A program made the position numbers and the translations under genes. Below, one piece after another: positions 26,625 through 35,395 of a DNA stretch of 64,000 nucleotides. The stretch's first letter is position 1, and each line of letters opens with the position of its first letter. This stretch comes from Actinomyces sp. HMSC035G02 (lineage in GTDB: Bacteria > Actinomycetota > Actinomycetes > Actinomycetales > Actinomycetaceae). Location of the stretch: NCBI GenBank assembly GCA_001838165.1, contig KV835881.1:853-64852 (forward strand). Direction: 5' to 3'. The notes under the pieces were generated by a model, which was not told the DNA's origin, ran no database searches, and saw only the letters and a list, made by a program, of their open reading frames with translations.

Positions 26625-26691
26625 CACTACACGAAGCCCTCTGGCGGCGTGTCGTCGGCGTGTCGGCCCCTCGTGTAGTGCAATTCCCCCC
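26625..26691. repeat. 67-bp repeat with 10-bp terminal inverted repeats, copy 2
   Basis: Second identical copy of 26233-26299, in the same orientation, 392 bp downstream. Between them lie the second long dyad and the GGATAGG array. The rest of the interval up to the permease gene at 26911 shows no gene. Confidence 0.9.
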
Positions 26692-26910
26692 CTGTTGATT
26701 GAGGTGGACGGGTACGCGGCTTCCCTTGGACCTTCATGCGGTGTCCCGTCGAGTGGCATCACCGTCGCCGCTCGGGGCCTTGGGACACCCGCAGTGCAGA
26801 TCGCCCGGGTAAAGAGTGCTGACATTGAGCTCTCGCGTGCGAAAAAACCGGGGCGCGTCAGGCGTATTGCCCAACGCGCCCCGGCCTCGTCGTTACGAGA
26901 CGCTAGCTAT

Positions 26911-28851
26911 TCAGAGGCGCTCAAAACCAGCGTCCCACGCGGCGCGCATGGGGTTCGCGTCGGCGACCAGCTGATCGAAACGCAGGTCCGCGATGTCGAT
27001 GACCTCGCCGAGCGCGAAGCGAGCCTCGCGGGCGGGGGAGTGCTCGACACGGCGCCAGCCCGAGGACAGCAGGTGCTTGCGGTCCACCACGTTGTCCACG
27101 CAGATGATCAGCGGGCGACCAAACTTCTCGCGGTAGGCGGCAGCCAGAGCACGCAGCTCCTCGGCCTCCTCGGTGGACACCTCGCCGACCGACAGGGAGG
27201 AGGTATCCGAGCGGGCCTGCTCGTCGCCTGCGCCGTCGAGGATTAGGGAGACGACGTCGGTGTAGGAAGCGATGAGCTCCTCGGCCTCCTCGGGGCTGGC
27301 TGACAGGACGGCATCCTCGAAGGAAGAACGCAGCTCGGAGACGGAGGCGAAGGGACGGGACTCCCAGGCACGCTCGACCGGCCACGTGTGCGAGGAGAAC
27401 ATCGAGGAGAAGGTCGCGACGAACTGGTCGCGATCCATCGCATTGACGTCGTCCAGGTTGATCTTCTTGCCGTCCACCACGGCCACGTCCGGCGAGGCCT
27501 GGCGTCCGATGTGGAAGAACAGGAGGTTCAGGATGATGGCCGTCAGCGAGCCGATGGTCACGCCGGAGCCGAAGATGATCTGCAGCCAGGAGGGCATGAC
27601 ACTCACGATGCCGGGCTTCAGGGTCACGAGGAGGGCCAGGCCGATCGACGTGGAGACGATGACGGCGTTGCGGTTGTCGCGCAGGTCGACCTTCGCCAGG
27701 GTCTGGATGCCGACGACTGCGACGTTGGCGAACATCGCCAGGGAGGCGCCACCGATGACAGGCTGCGGGATGGCTGCGACGATGGCCGCCGCCTTGGGCA
27801 GCAGACCCAGGAAGATCATGAAGACACCCGCCGCGGTGACGACCCAGCGGGACTTCACGCGGGTGAGGCGCACGAGGCCGACGTTCTGCGCGAAGCAGGT
27901 GTAGGGGAAGGAGTTGAGGACGCCGCCCAGCAGCGTGGACAGGCCGTCGGCGCGCAGGGCGTTAGCGATGTCGCGCGGGGTGATGCGCTTGCCCACGACC
28001 TCGCCGGTGGCGAAGACGTCGCCCGTGGTCTCCACGGCGGTGACCGCCATGACGATGATCATGGCGAGGAGCGCGGTGAGGGAGAACTTCGGGATGCCGA
28101 AGTAGAAGGGCGTGGTGATACCCAACCAACTGGCCTCTCCGACTCCCGAGAAATCAGTCTTGCCCATCGCAAAGGCAACGGCTGTCATGATGAGCAGGGC
28201 GAGCAGCACGGACAGGGTGCCCATGAAGCCCTTGAAGAGGCGCTGGATGATGACGATGATCGCGATCGTTCCAAAAGCGAAGCCGAGTGCCTCGAATGTT
28301 GCGCTTGCCTTTGCTGCGTCATCGGTGGCCTTATCGGCCCAGGCGACGATGTCACCGGCGGAGACGGACAGGAGCGTCGTGCCCATGACGGTCAGGAGCG
28401 TGCCCGTGACGATCGGCGGGAAGAATCGCAGGAGCTTGGCGAAGAAGGGGGCGGCCAGGAAGACGAGAAGGCCGACGGCGATGATGGAGCCGTACATGGT
28501 GGCCAGGCCGGTCCTCGGGTCGGCGCCGGGGGGTGTGGCCGCCGCGCCGATCGCAATGAGGGGGGAGACGGCAGTGAAGGTGACGCCCTGGATAAGCGGG
28601 AGCTTCACGCCGATGAAGCGGCCGATGCCGGCCGACTGGATGATGGTGGCGATGCCGCAGGTAAGCAGGTCTGCGTTGATGAGGTGGACCAGCGTGTGGT
28701 TGTCGAGCCCGAGGCCTGAAGCGATGACGAGCGGGACGACCACGGCGCCCGCGTAAAACGCGAGGACGTGCTGAATGCCCAGAATGGTGAGTTTCCCAAA
28801 GGGTGGGACTTGATCGACGGGGTGGGGAGCGGACGAGGGGCTTGATGCCAT
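26911..28851 (-). CDS. NCS2 (xanthine/uric acid-type) permease fused to an OHCU-decarboxylase-like domain
   Basis: 646 aa. Residues 1-470 are a nucleobase:cation symporter-2 with many membrane segments (start FGKLTILGIQHVLAFYAGAVVVPLVIA, later ITPRDIANALRADGLSTLLGG and FAQNVGLVRLT). Residues about 474-646 match the urate-pathway enzyme OHCU decarboxylase (RAWESRPFASVSEL, then AAYREKFGRPLIICV). Enzymes of the family carry a catalytic His in an HPDL motif; here the aligned segment is SYTDV, and the SxxEQ motif is absent too. So the domain may bind but probably not catalyse. AGGAGA precedes the ATG. It is divergent from the LacI gene; no other urate genes are nearby. Confidence 0.9.
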   Translation of the reverse strand: MASSPSSAPHPVDQVPPFGKLTILGIQHVLAFYAGAVVVPLVIASGLGLDNHTLVHLINADLLTCGIATIIQSAGIGRFIGVKLPLIQGVTFTAVSPLIAIGAAATPPGADPRTGLATMYGSIIAVGLLVFLAAPFFAKLLRFFPPIVTGTLLTVMGTTLLSVSAGDIVAWADKATDDAAKASATFEALGFAFGTIAIIVIIQRLFKGFMGTLSVLLALLIMTAVAFAMGKTDFSGVGEASWLGITTPFYFGIPKFSLTALLAMIIVMAVTAVETTGDVFATGEVVGKRITPRDIANALRADGLSTLLGGVLNSFPYTCFAQNVGLVRLTRVKSRWVVTAAGVFMIFLGLLPKAAAIVAAIPQPVIGGASLAMFANVAVVGIQTLAKVDLRDNRNAVIVSTSIGLALLVTLKPGIVSVMPSWLQIIFGSGVTIGSLTAIILNLLFFHIGRQASPDVAVVDGKKINLDDVNAMDRDQFVATFSSMFSSHTWPVERAWESRPFASVSELRSSFEDAVLSASPEEAEELIASYTDVVSLILDGAGDEQARSDTSSLSVGEVSTEEAEELRALAAAYREKFGRPLIICVDNVVDRKHLLSSGWRRVEHSPAREARFALGEVIDIADLRFDQLVADANPMRAAWDAGFERL

Positions 28852-29016
28852 CTGTGTCTCCTGGACCTTTATCCAAGTGTTGAAGGGACCCCTCCATTCT
28901 CTGTGATCGACATGGGCGTTTTACGAGTTATTTAAAAAGTGTGGCGAGTTATATGTCACGGGTGCTTGTCGTTTACGATGTGAAGACGGTGGGACGTATG
29001 CGGGAGGGAGGCCGGT

Positions 29017-30030
29017 ATGACGCGCAATGGTCGTCCTCCGTCGATGGCTGACGTGGCCGAATTGGTCGGTGTCTCGCATCAGACGGTGTCTCGCGTGGTG
29101 AACGGCAAGGGGCGTGTGTCGCCTCGGACGCGTGAGCGCGTGCAGGCCGCGATTGATCAGCTGGGATATCGCCCGAACTCCGTGGCCCGTGCCCTGGTGA
29201 CCGCCCGCTCGGGCATTATCGGCGTCGTGACCACGACCTCGGCCCACTTCGGTCCTTCCTCGATGCTGGTGGCCCTGGAGGTTGCCGCCCGCGAGGCCGG
29301 GCTCTTCACGTCGGTCGTGGCCCTCGATCGCTTCGGCCCGGACGACGTGGCCAGCGCCTTCGACCACTTCTCCTCCCTGGCAGCCGAGGCGATCGTCGTC
29401 ATCGCGCCGGTGGATTCTCTCGCCGAGGCCGTGGCCTCCCAGGGCGCGTCCGTGCCGGTGGTCGCGGTCTCCGGTGGGCGCGCGTTCGGTCGCGGGGTGT
29501 CCGTCGTTCACGCGGATCAGCGTGGAGGTGCGCGAGCGCTCGCGGAGCACCTTATGACGCTCGGTCATCGCGATATCGCCTGCGTGGCGGGTCCTCAGGA
29601 GTGGTTCGAGGCTCGCGAACGCGTGGCCGGGTGGCGAGAGGCGATGGACCAGGCGGGTCTGCCGATGCGCGAGCCGCTCGTCGGCTCGTGGGAGGCGCGC
29701 TGGGGGTACGTTGCAGGACAGAACCTCGTCGAGGATGGCCTGCCCGAGGCGGTCATGTGTGCGAACGACGAGGTTGCAGTCGGCCTCCTGTGTGCCTTCG
29801 CCGAGGCCGGGGTGAGCGTTCCGGGTGACGTGTCGGTCGCGGGTTTCGACGATGTGCCGATCGCCGCCTACGCGGGGCCGGGGCTGACGACGGTGCGCCA
29901 GGATTTCGCGGATCTTGGGCGCTGTGCGCTTGAGGCCGTCAGTCGCGCGCTCGAAGGGGGAACGGTGGACACATATGTGCGTCCCACGCGCCTCGTTGTG
30001 CGCGGTTCGACGGGAGCGTGCGCTCGTTAG
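29017..30030 (+). CDS. LacI-family transcriptional regulator, probable AraR-type
   Basis: 337 aa. The N-terminal LacI HTH (SMADVAELVGVSHQTVSRVVNG, about residues 8-30) and hinge (GYRPNSVARALV) are followed by a periplasmic-binding-type sensor domain ending in DVSVAGFDDVPIAAYAGPGLTTVRQD. It lies immediately upstream of araD and araA, and the AACGTTAAC palindromes before araD and before the sugar transporter fit LacI-family operators. It is therefore the likely arabinose or pentose-responsive repressor of both units. The inducer is inferred from context. Confidence 0.88.
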   Translation: MTRNGRPPSMADVAELVGVSHQTVSRVVNGKGRVSPRTRERVQAAIDQLGYRPNSVARALVTARSGIIGVVTTTSAHFGPSSMLVALEVAAREAGLFTSVVALDRFGPDDVASAFDHFSSLAAEAIVVIAPVDSLAEAVASQGASVPVVAVSGGRAFGRGVSVVHADQRGGARALAEHLMTLGHRDIACVAGPQEWFEARERVAGWREAMDQAGLPMREPLVGSWEARWGYVAGQNLVEDGLPEAVMCANDEVAVGLLCAFAEAGVSVPGDVSVAGFDDVPIAAYAGPGLTTVRQDFADLGRCALEAVSRALEGGTVDTYVRPTRLVVRGSTGACAR

Positions 30031-30073
30031 AGCTCGGTTATGTCATCGTGCTTGCCGTCGTGCGCGGATGAAT

Positions 30074-30085
30074 GTTAACGTTAAC
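30074..30085. promoter_or_regulatory. LacI-type operator before araD
   Basis: Perfect 12-bp palindrome GTTAACGTTAAC, with central CG as in LacI-family sites, 35 bp upstream of the araD start. The same core recurs twice before the transporter operon. Confidence 0.75.
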
Positions 30086-30119
30086 CCAATCGCTCATCGG
30101 TGCTCAGTGAGGAGTATGA

Positions 30120-30833
30120 ATGAACCACCGCAACCCCGACACATGGACCCCCGAGTTCGCGCGCGAGATCGAGCGCGTGCGTGAATACGTAGCCACCCTG
30201 CATGCCGAGCTGCCCCGCTGGGGCCTCGTCGTCTGGACGGCCGGAAATGTTTCCCAGCGCGTGCGTGGCGCGGCAGAGGATGGCAGCCAGGACCTCCTCG
30301 TCATCAAGCCCTCGGGCGTCTCCTACGACGACCTGAGCCCTGAGGCGATGGTCGTGTGCGACCTCGACGGAAACCTCGTGCTGGGGGAGGGGTCTCCCTC
30401 CTCGGACACCGCCGCGCACGCCTACGTCTACCGCCACATGAGCGAGGTAGGTGGCGTCGTGCACACGCACTCGACCTACGCCACCGCATGGGCTGCGCGC
30501 GGAGAGGAAATTCCCTGCGTCCTGACCATGATGGGCGATGAGTTCGGAGGCTCCGTCCCCGTCGGACCTTTCGCCCTCATTGGTGATGATTCCATTGGGC
30601 GCGGCATTGTCGACACTCTGCGCGAATCGCGCTCGCCGGCGGTCCTCATGCGCAACCACGGCCCCTTCACGATCGGGCGCGACGCGCGCGCCGCCGTCAA
30701 GGCCGCCGTCATGGTCGAGGAGGTCGCCAAGACCGTGCACGTCGCGCGAGCGGGCGGTCCCCTCGTTCCCATCGAACAGTATCACATCGACTCCCTCTAC
30801 GACCGCTACCAAAACGTCTACGGACAGCACTGA
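30120..30833 (+). CDS. araD: L-ribulose-5-phosphate 4-epimerase
   Basis: 237 aa. A class II aldolase/AraD-fold enzyme that converts L-ribulose-5-phosphate to D-xylulose-5-phosphate in the cytoplasm. Seen motifs are [10 protein letters not shown], the phosphate-binding [11 protein letters not shown], the zinc ligands in [13 protein letters not shown], and RNHGPFTIG near the C-terminus. GTGAGGAG precedes the ATG. Only 19 bp separate it from araA, so the two form an operon under the AACGTTAAC operator. Confidence 0.93.
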   Translation: MNHRNPDTWTPEFAREIERVREYVATLHAELPRWGLVVWTAGNVSQRVRGAAEDGSQDLLVIKPSGVSYDDLSPEAMVVCDLDGNLVLGEGSPSSDTAAHAYVYRHMSEVGGVVHTHSTYATAWAARGEEIPCVLTMMGDEFGGSVPVGPFALIGDDSIGRGIVDTLRESRSPAVLMRNHGPFTIGRDARAAVKAAVMVEEVAKTVHVARAGGPLVPIEQYHIDSLYDRYQNVYGQH

Positions 30834-30852
30834 CATCAAAGGAGATTTCACC

Positions 30853-32361
30853 GTGACCAGTTTCTACGAGGGCCGCGAGGTCTGGTTCGTCACCGGCAGC
30901 CAGGACCTGTATGGCGAGGAAACCCTGGCGCAGGTTGCGCAGCAGTCCCAAGAGGTCGTTCGCCTGCTCAACGAATCCGACCTGCTTCCCGCGCCGATCG
31001 TGTGGAAGCCCGTCCTGAAGGACTCCGACGCCATCAAGCGTGCGATGCTTGAGGCCAGTTCGGACGACCGTGTCCTTGGCGTCATCTCCTGGATGCACAC
31101 GTTCAGCCCCGCGAAGATGTGGATCCGCGGCCTCGAGGTCCTGCGCAAGCCCCTGCTGCACCTGGCAACCCAGGCCAATGTCGAGATCCCCTGGGACAGC
31201 ATCGACATGGACTTCATGAACCTGAACCAGGCGGCGCACGGTGACCGCGAATACGCCTACATCCTGACGCGCCTGGGCCTGGCTCGCGCGACCGTCGTCG
31301 GTCATGCCTCGCAGGAGAACACCCGTCGTCGCGTCGCCAACTGGGTGCGCGCGGCCGGCGGCTTCGCGGCGACTAACGAGCTGCGTGTCGTGCGCTTCGG
31401 CGACAACATGCGCAACGTGGCTGTCACGGAGGGCGATAAGACCGAGGCTGAGCGTCGCCTCGGCGTCTCGGTCAACACGTGGTCGGTCAACGACCTCGTC
31501 GCCGTCGTCGACGCCGTGGACGAGGCCGCTATCGACGCCCTCGTGGCCGAATACTGCGAGCGCTACGACGTTGCACCCGAACTGGCCCCGGGTGGGGATC
31601 GGGCGGAGTCGCTGCGCTACGCCGCCCGCGAGGAGATCGCACTGCGCACCTTCCTCGAGGCGCGCGGGGCGATGGCCTTTACGACCAACTTTGAGGACCT
31701 CGGTGGGCTCCGTCAGCTCCCCGGCTTGGCCGTGCAGCGCCTGACCGAGGCCGGCTATGGCTTCAGCGCCGAGGGGGACTGGAAGACCGCGGTCCTCGTG
31801 CGCGCCGCGAAGGTGATGGGGGAGGGACTGCCCGGCGGCGCCTCGCTCATGGAGGACTACACCTACAACCTCGTCGAGGGCTCCGAGATGATTCTGGGTG
31901 CCCACATGCTGGAGGTGTGCCCCTCGCTGACGAACGCTCGCCCGCGCATCGAGATTCACCCCCTGGGGATCGGGGACCGTGAGGATCCCGTGCGCATGGT
32001 CTTCGATGCGGCCCCGGGACGCGGCGTCGTCGTCGCCATGTCAGACATGCGCGACCGCTTCCGCCTCACCGCGAACATTGTCAACGTCATCGAGCCTCCC
32101 CAGCCGATGCCCAAGCTCCCGGTCGCCCGAGCGATGTGGATCCCTGAACCCGACTTCTACACCTCCGTCGAGGCGTGGCTGACGGCTGGCGGGGCACACC
32201 ACACGTGCATGTCAACGCAGATCGAGCCTGAGGTGTGGGAGAACTTCGCGGCGCTGGCGCACATGGAGCTCGTCGTTATCGACGAGTCGACGACGCGACG
32301 CGATTTCGCTTCCGGCGTGCGCTGGAATCAGGCGTACCATCGCCTCGCCGAGGGGCTGTAA
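30853..32361 (+). CDS. araA: L-arabinose isomerase
   Basis: 502 aa from a GTG at 30853 with AAAGGAG 8 nt upstream; this start gives the family N-terminus ([18 protein letters not shown]) and usual length, and longer in-frame starts are rejected. It interconverts L-arabinose and L-ribulose, using a Mn2+ site (Glu/His ligands; [25 protein letters not shown] is one conserved block). It is co-transcribed with araD. No ribulokinase gene araB is present in the window, although the pathway needs one between the two enzymes. Confidence 0.95.
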   Translation: MTSFYEGREVWFVTGSQDLYGEETLAQVAQQSQEVVRLLNESDLLPAPIVWKPVLKDSDAIKRAMLEASSDDRVLGVISWMHTFSPAKMWIRGLEVLRKPLLHLATQANVEIPWDSIDMDFMNLNQAAHGDREYAYILTRLGLARATVVGHASQENTRRRVANWVRAAGGFAATNELRVVRFGDNMRNVAVTEGDKTEAERRLGVSVNTWSVNDLVAVVDAVDEAAIDALVAEYCERYDVAPELAPGGDRAESLRYAAREEIALRTFLEARGAMAFTTNFEDLGGLRQLPGLAVQRLTEAGYGFSAEGDWKTAVLVRAAKVMGEGLPGGASLMEDYTYNLVEGSEMILGAHMLEVCPSLTNARPRIEIHPLGIGDREDPVRMVFDAAPGRGVVVAMSDMRDRFRLTANIVNVIEPPQPMPKLPVARAMWIPEPDFYTSVEAWLTAGGAHHTCMSTQIEPEVWENFAALAHMELVVIDESTTRRDFASGVRWNQAYHRLAEGL

Positions 32362-32374
32362 AACCCTCTCACAT

Positions 32375-32409
32375 TGGCTGTGTGGGGTCGTCTGGCCCTA
32401 CACAGCCTG
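32375..32409 (+). terminator. Terminator of the araDA operon
   Basis: Stem GGCTGTGTGGGGTC with GGCCCTACACAGCC, just after the araA stop. Confidence 0.65.
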
Positions 32410-32442
32410 GGGATTCCTTTGTGTATATGTCCGTTCTTAAAG

Positions 32443-32479
32443 TTGTGAACGTTAACAATTGTTATTGGAACGTTATCAA
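32443..32479. promoter_or_regulatory. Tandem LacI-type operators before the sugar transporter
   Basis: Two dyads centred on AACGTT: TTGTGAACGTTAACAA (32443-32458) and TTGGAACGTTATCAA (32465-32479). Their centres are 21 bp apart, two helical turns, which would place two dimers on one face of the DNA. The first shares AACGTTAAC with the araD operator, linking both units to one regulator. Confidence 0.65.
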
Positions 32480-32599
32480 TTGGGCAATGCGAGGGTGTTC
32501 CCTCTCTCATATGGTACAAGTTGTCAGACCACACGACGGATGTGTGGAGACGTGACACTCATCGACAGTGATGTCGAGGAAATTAACAGGAGATATTCC

Positions 32600-33784
32600 A
32601 TGAAGACACGTGGTTTCTTTGGAAAGATGGCAACGGTTGCGGCCACTTTTGCTGCCGGTGCCCTTGCGTTGAGCGGATGCGCGGGCGGCGGTGCCGGTGG
32701 CGCTTCCAATTCCGATAGCGGTGCTGCGGCCTCGAACGGCGGCAAAGTCAAGGTTGGCGTCGCGATGCCGACCCAGACCTCGGAGCGCTGGATCGCCGAC
32801 GGTAACGCGGTGAAGGAAGGCCTCGAGGCAGCCGGATACGAGGTTGACCTCCAGTTCGCCAACGACGACATCCCCACCCAGACCCAGCAGATCGACCAGA
32901 TGATCACCAACGGTGCCACCATCCTGGTCATCGCCTCCATTGACGGCACGGCCCTCTCCAGCCAGCTGGACACCGCCGGCTCGAAGAACATTCCGGTCAT
33001 CGCCTACGACCGCCTCATCCGCGACAACGAGAACGTTGACTTCTACGTCTCCTTCGACAACTTCAAGGTCGGTGTCGCACAGGGCAACGCTCTGCTGTTC
33101 GGCCTGGGCCTGACCGACAAGGACGGCAAGAAGCTCGACAACGCACCCAAGGGCCCGCTCAACATCGAGCTCTTCGCCGGTTCGCCCGACGACAACAACG
33201 CCAAGTTCTTCTTCGATGGCGCCATGAGCGTCCTCAAGCCCTACCTCGACGACGGCACCCTCGTCGTGAAGTCCGGCCAGACCAGCTTCGACCAGGTCGC
33301 CATCCTGCGCTGGCAGCAGGAAGTCGCCCAGAAGCGCATGGAGGACCTGCTGACCTCGACCTACGGCGGTGGCTCTGAGCCCCTCGCTGGCGTGCTCTCG
33401 CCCTTCGACGGCATCTCCCGCGGCATCATCACCGCCCTCCAGGGCGCCGGCTACGGCCCCACCATCAAGGACGGTCTGCCCGTCGTGACCGGACAGGACG
33501 CCGAGATCGCCTCCGTCAAGATGATCAAAGACGGCATCCAGCAGTCCACGATCTTCAAGGACACACGTACCCTGGCTACCCAGGCCGTGACGGTCGTCAA
33601 GGCGATGGCTGAGGGCAAGGAGCCCGAGGCTAACGACACCGCCACCTACAACAACGGTGTGAAGGTCGTGCCCTCCTACCTGCTCGAGGTCGAAACCATC
33701 TACGCGGACAACCTCAAGGAAAAGCTCATCGACTCCGGTTACTTCACCCAGGCCGACGTTGATGCGGGCGTCGTGAAGAAGTAA
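32600..33784 (+). CDS. chvE: Multiple-monosaccharide ABC transporter, ChvE-type substrate-binding lipoprotein
   Basis: 394 aa from the ATG at 32600 with ACAGGAG 9 nt upstream. A lipoprotein signal peptide ends in the lipobox LSGC, so the protein is anchored outside the membrane. The mature part matches ChvE closely in pattern: KVGVAMPTQTSERW, the DDIPTQTQQIDQMI block, VIASIDGTALS, VIAYDRLI and SFDNFKVG. ChvE-type proteins bind arabinose, xylose, glucose or galactose. The LacI operators upstream and the neighbouring ara genes favour pentose uptake. Confidence 0.92.
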   Translation: MKTRGFFGKMATVAATFAAGALALSGCAGGGAGGASNSDSGAAASNGGKVKVGVAMPTQTSERWIADGNAVKEGLEAAGYEVDLQFANDDIPTQTQQIDQMITNGATILVIASIDGTALSSQLDTAGSKNIPVIAYDRLIRDNENVDFYVSFDNFKVGVAQGNALLFGLGLTDKDGKKLDNAPKGPLNIELFAGSPDDNNAKFFFDGAMSVLKPYLDDGTLVVKSGQTSFDQVAILRWQQEVAQKRMEDLLTSTYGGGSEPLAGVLSPFDGISRGIITALQGAGYGPTIKDGLPVVTGQDAEIASVKMIKDGIQQSTIFKDTRTLATQAVTVVKAMAEGKEPEANDTATYNNGVKVVPSYLLEVETIYADNLKEKLIDSGYFTQADVDAGVVKK

Positions 33785-33792
33785 GCGACGAC

Positions 33793-33820
33793 GGGGTGCG
33801 GGGCGAGCGCCCCGCACCCC
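33793..33820 (+). terminator. Intercistronic hairpin after the binding-protein gene
   Basis: Perfect 12-bp stem (GGGGTGCGGGGC with GCCCCGCACCCC, loop GAGC) between the binding-protein and ATPase genes. Such hairpins usually cause partial termination or protect the upstream mRNA, giving excess binding protein. Confidence 0.65.
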
Positions 33821-33847
33821 ACCCCTTCCGATACGAGGAATGCAAAC

Positions 33848-35395
33848 ATGACGCAGAACATTTTGGAAATGCGTGACATCGACAAGGGTTTCAATGGCGT
33901 GCCCGTCCTCAAGCACGTCAACCTTGATGTCCGCCCCGGCGAAGTCCACGCCCTGTGCGGCGAAAACGGCGCCGGCAAGTCCACCCTCATGAAGGTTCTC
34001 TCCGGCGTCTACCCCCACGGGCAGTACGACGGCACCATCATCTTCGATGGTAAGGAAGTCCAATTCCGCTCCATCAAGGACTCCGAGGCGCTCGGCATTG
34101 GCATCATTCACCAGGAGCTGGCCCTCGTTCCCTACCTGTCGATCGCGGAAAACATCTTCCTGGGCGCTGACAAGCCCCGCAAGCTCGGCCTCATTGACTG
34201 GCACGAGGTCAATCACCGCGCCGAACAGGTCCTGGCCAAGGTTGGCCTGAAAGAAAACGTGACGACCCAGGTCGGCACACTCGGCGTGGGCAAGCAGCAG
34301 CTCATCGAGATTGGTAAGGCTCTGTCCAAGGACGTGCGCCTGCTGATCCTGGATGAGCCGACCGCCGCGCTTAACGACAACGACTCGGCCCAGCTCCTCG
34401 ACCTCGTACGCAGCCTGCGCGACCAGGGCGTGGCCATCGTCATCATCTCTCACAAGCTTGGAGAGATCGCCGAGATCGCCGACCGTACGACGATCCTGCG
34501 CGACGGCCAGACCATCGAGACGATTGACATGAAGGACCCTGAGTCCACGCAGGGCAAGATCATCTCGCTCATGGTGGGCCGCGACCTCACTCAGCGCTAC
34601 CCCGAGCGCAACGTGGAAATCGGCGAGGAGGTCTTCCGCGTGGAAGACTGGACCGTCTATCACCCGACCCAGGCAGGGCGCGTCGTGATCTCCGGGGCTT
34701 CCTTCAACGTGCGTCATGGCGAGGTCGTCGGCATCGCCGGCCTCATGGGTGCCGGACGTACCGAGCTGGCCATGAGTATCTTCGGGCGCTCCTTCGGTGC
34801 GCGCATTTCAGGCAAGCTCTTCAAGGACGGTAAAGAGATTAAGATCAAGACCGTCTCAGACGCGATCAAGCACGGCATCGCATACGCGACCGAGGACCGC
34901 AAGCAGTACGGTCTCAACCTCATCGACGACATCCGGCATAACGTGGCCACCGCAGGCCTGTTCAAGCTCACGCGCCGAGGCCTCGTCGACGGGCACAAGG
35001 AACTGGCGGTCGCCGCCGACTACAAGGAACGGATGAACATCCGCTCCAACTCGGTCCTCCAAAACACCGGCTCGCTGTCGGGCGGCAACCAGCAGAAGGT
35101 CGTTCTGTCCAAGTGGCTCTACACGGACGCAGACGTCCTCATCCTCGACGAACCTACGCGCGGCATCGACGTCGGCGCCAAGTTCGAGATCTACACACTC
35201 ATCAACAAGATGGTCGAAGAAGGCAAGGCCGTCATCGTCATCTCCTCCGAGCTCGAGGAAGTCCTCGGCGTCTCGGATCGCATCTACACCCTGGCGTACG
35301 GCCGCATCACCGGCGAGGTCAAGGCCGAAGACGCCACCCAGGAAAACCTCATGGAACTCATGACTATCGAACCCGCAAGGGAGGACCAGAAATGA
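33848..35395 (+). CDS. mmsA: Monosaccharide ABC transporter ATPase (MmsA/GguA-type, double ABC cassette)
   Basis: 515 aa with two nucleotide-binding domains, as in the sugar CUT2 class. The first has Walker A GENGAGKST, signature LGVGKQQLIEIGKAL and Walker B LLILDEPTAAL. The second has the degenerate Walker A region GLMGAGRTEL, signature LSGGNQQKVVLSKWL and Walker B VLILDEPTRGID. It is cytoplasmic and drives import of the sugar bound by the ChvE-like protein. Its stop overlaps the permease start by 4 nt. Confidence 0.93.
   Translation: MTQNILEMRDIDKGFNGVPVLKHVNLDVRPGEVHALCGENGAGKSTLMKVLSGVYPHGQYDGTIIFDGKEVQFRSIKDSEALGIGIIHQELALVPYLSIAENIFLGADKPRKLGLIDWHEVNHRAEQVLAKVGLKENVTTQVGTLGVGKQQLIEIGKALSKDVRLLILDEPTAALNDNDSAQLLDLVRSLRDQGVAIVIISHKLGEIAEIADRTTILRDGQTIETIDMKDPESTQGKIISLMVGRDLTQRYPERNVEIGEEVFRVEDWTVYHPTQAGRVVISGASFNVRHGEVVGIAGLMGAGRTELAMSIFGRSFGARISGKLFKDGKEIKIKTVSDAIKHGIAYATEDRKQYGLNLIDDIRHNVATAGLFKLTRRGLVDGHKELAVAADYKERMNIRSNSVLQNTGSLSGGNQQKVVLSKWLYTDADVLILDEPTRGIDVGAKFEIYTLINKMVEEGKAVIVISSELEEVLGVSDRIYTLAYGRITGEVKAEDATQENLMELMTIEPAREDQK

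Noticed and set aside
25662-26910. Plasmid-type iteron origin in the intergenic island
   Set aside because: 19-bp phased repeats recall iterons, but they are inverted, there is no rep gene, and the flanks are chromosomal.
26695-27246. Plus-strand gene ahead of the permease 3' end
   Set aside because: It overlaps the C-terminal domain of the permease on the other strand and has no ribosome binding site or family features.
27388-28719. Plus-strand open frame of 443 codons opposite the permease
   Set aside because: Highly charged antisense translation; the permease frame is clearly real.
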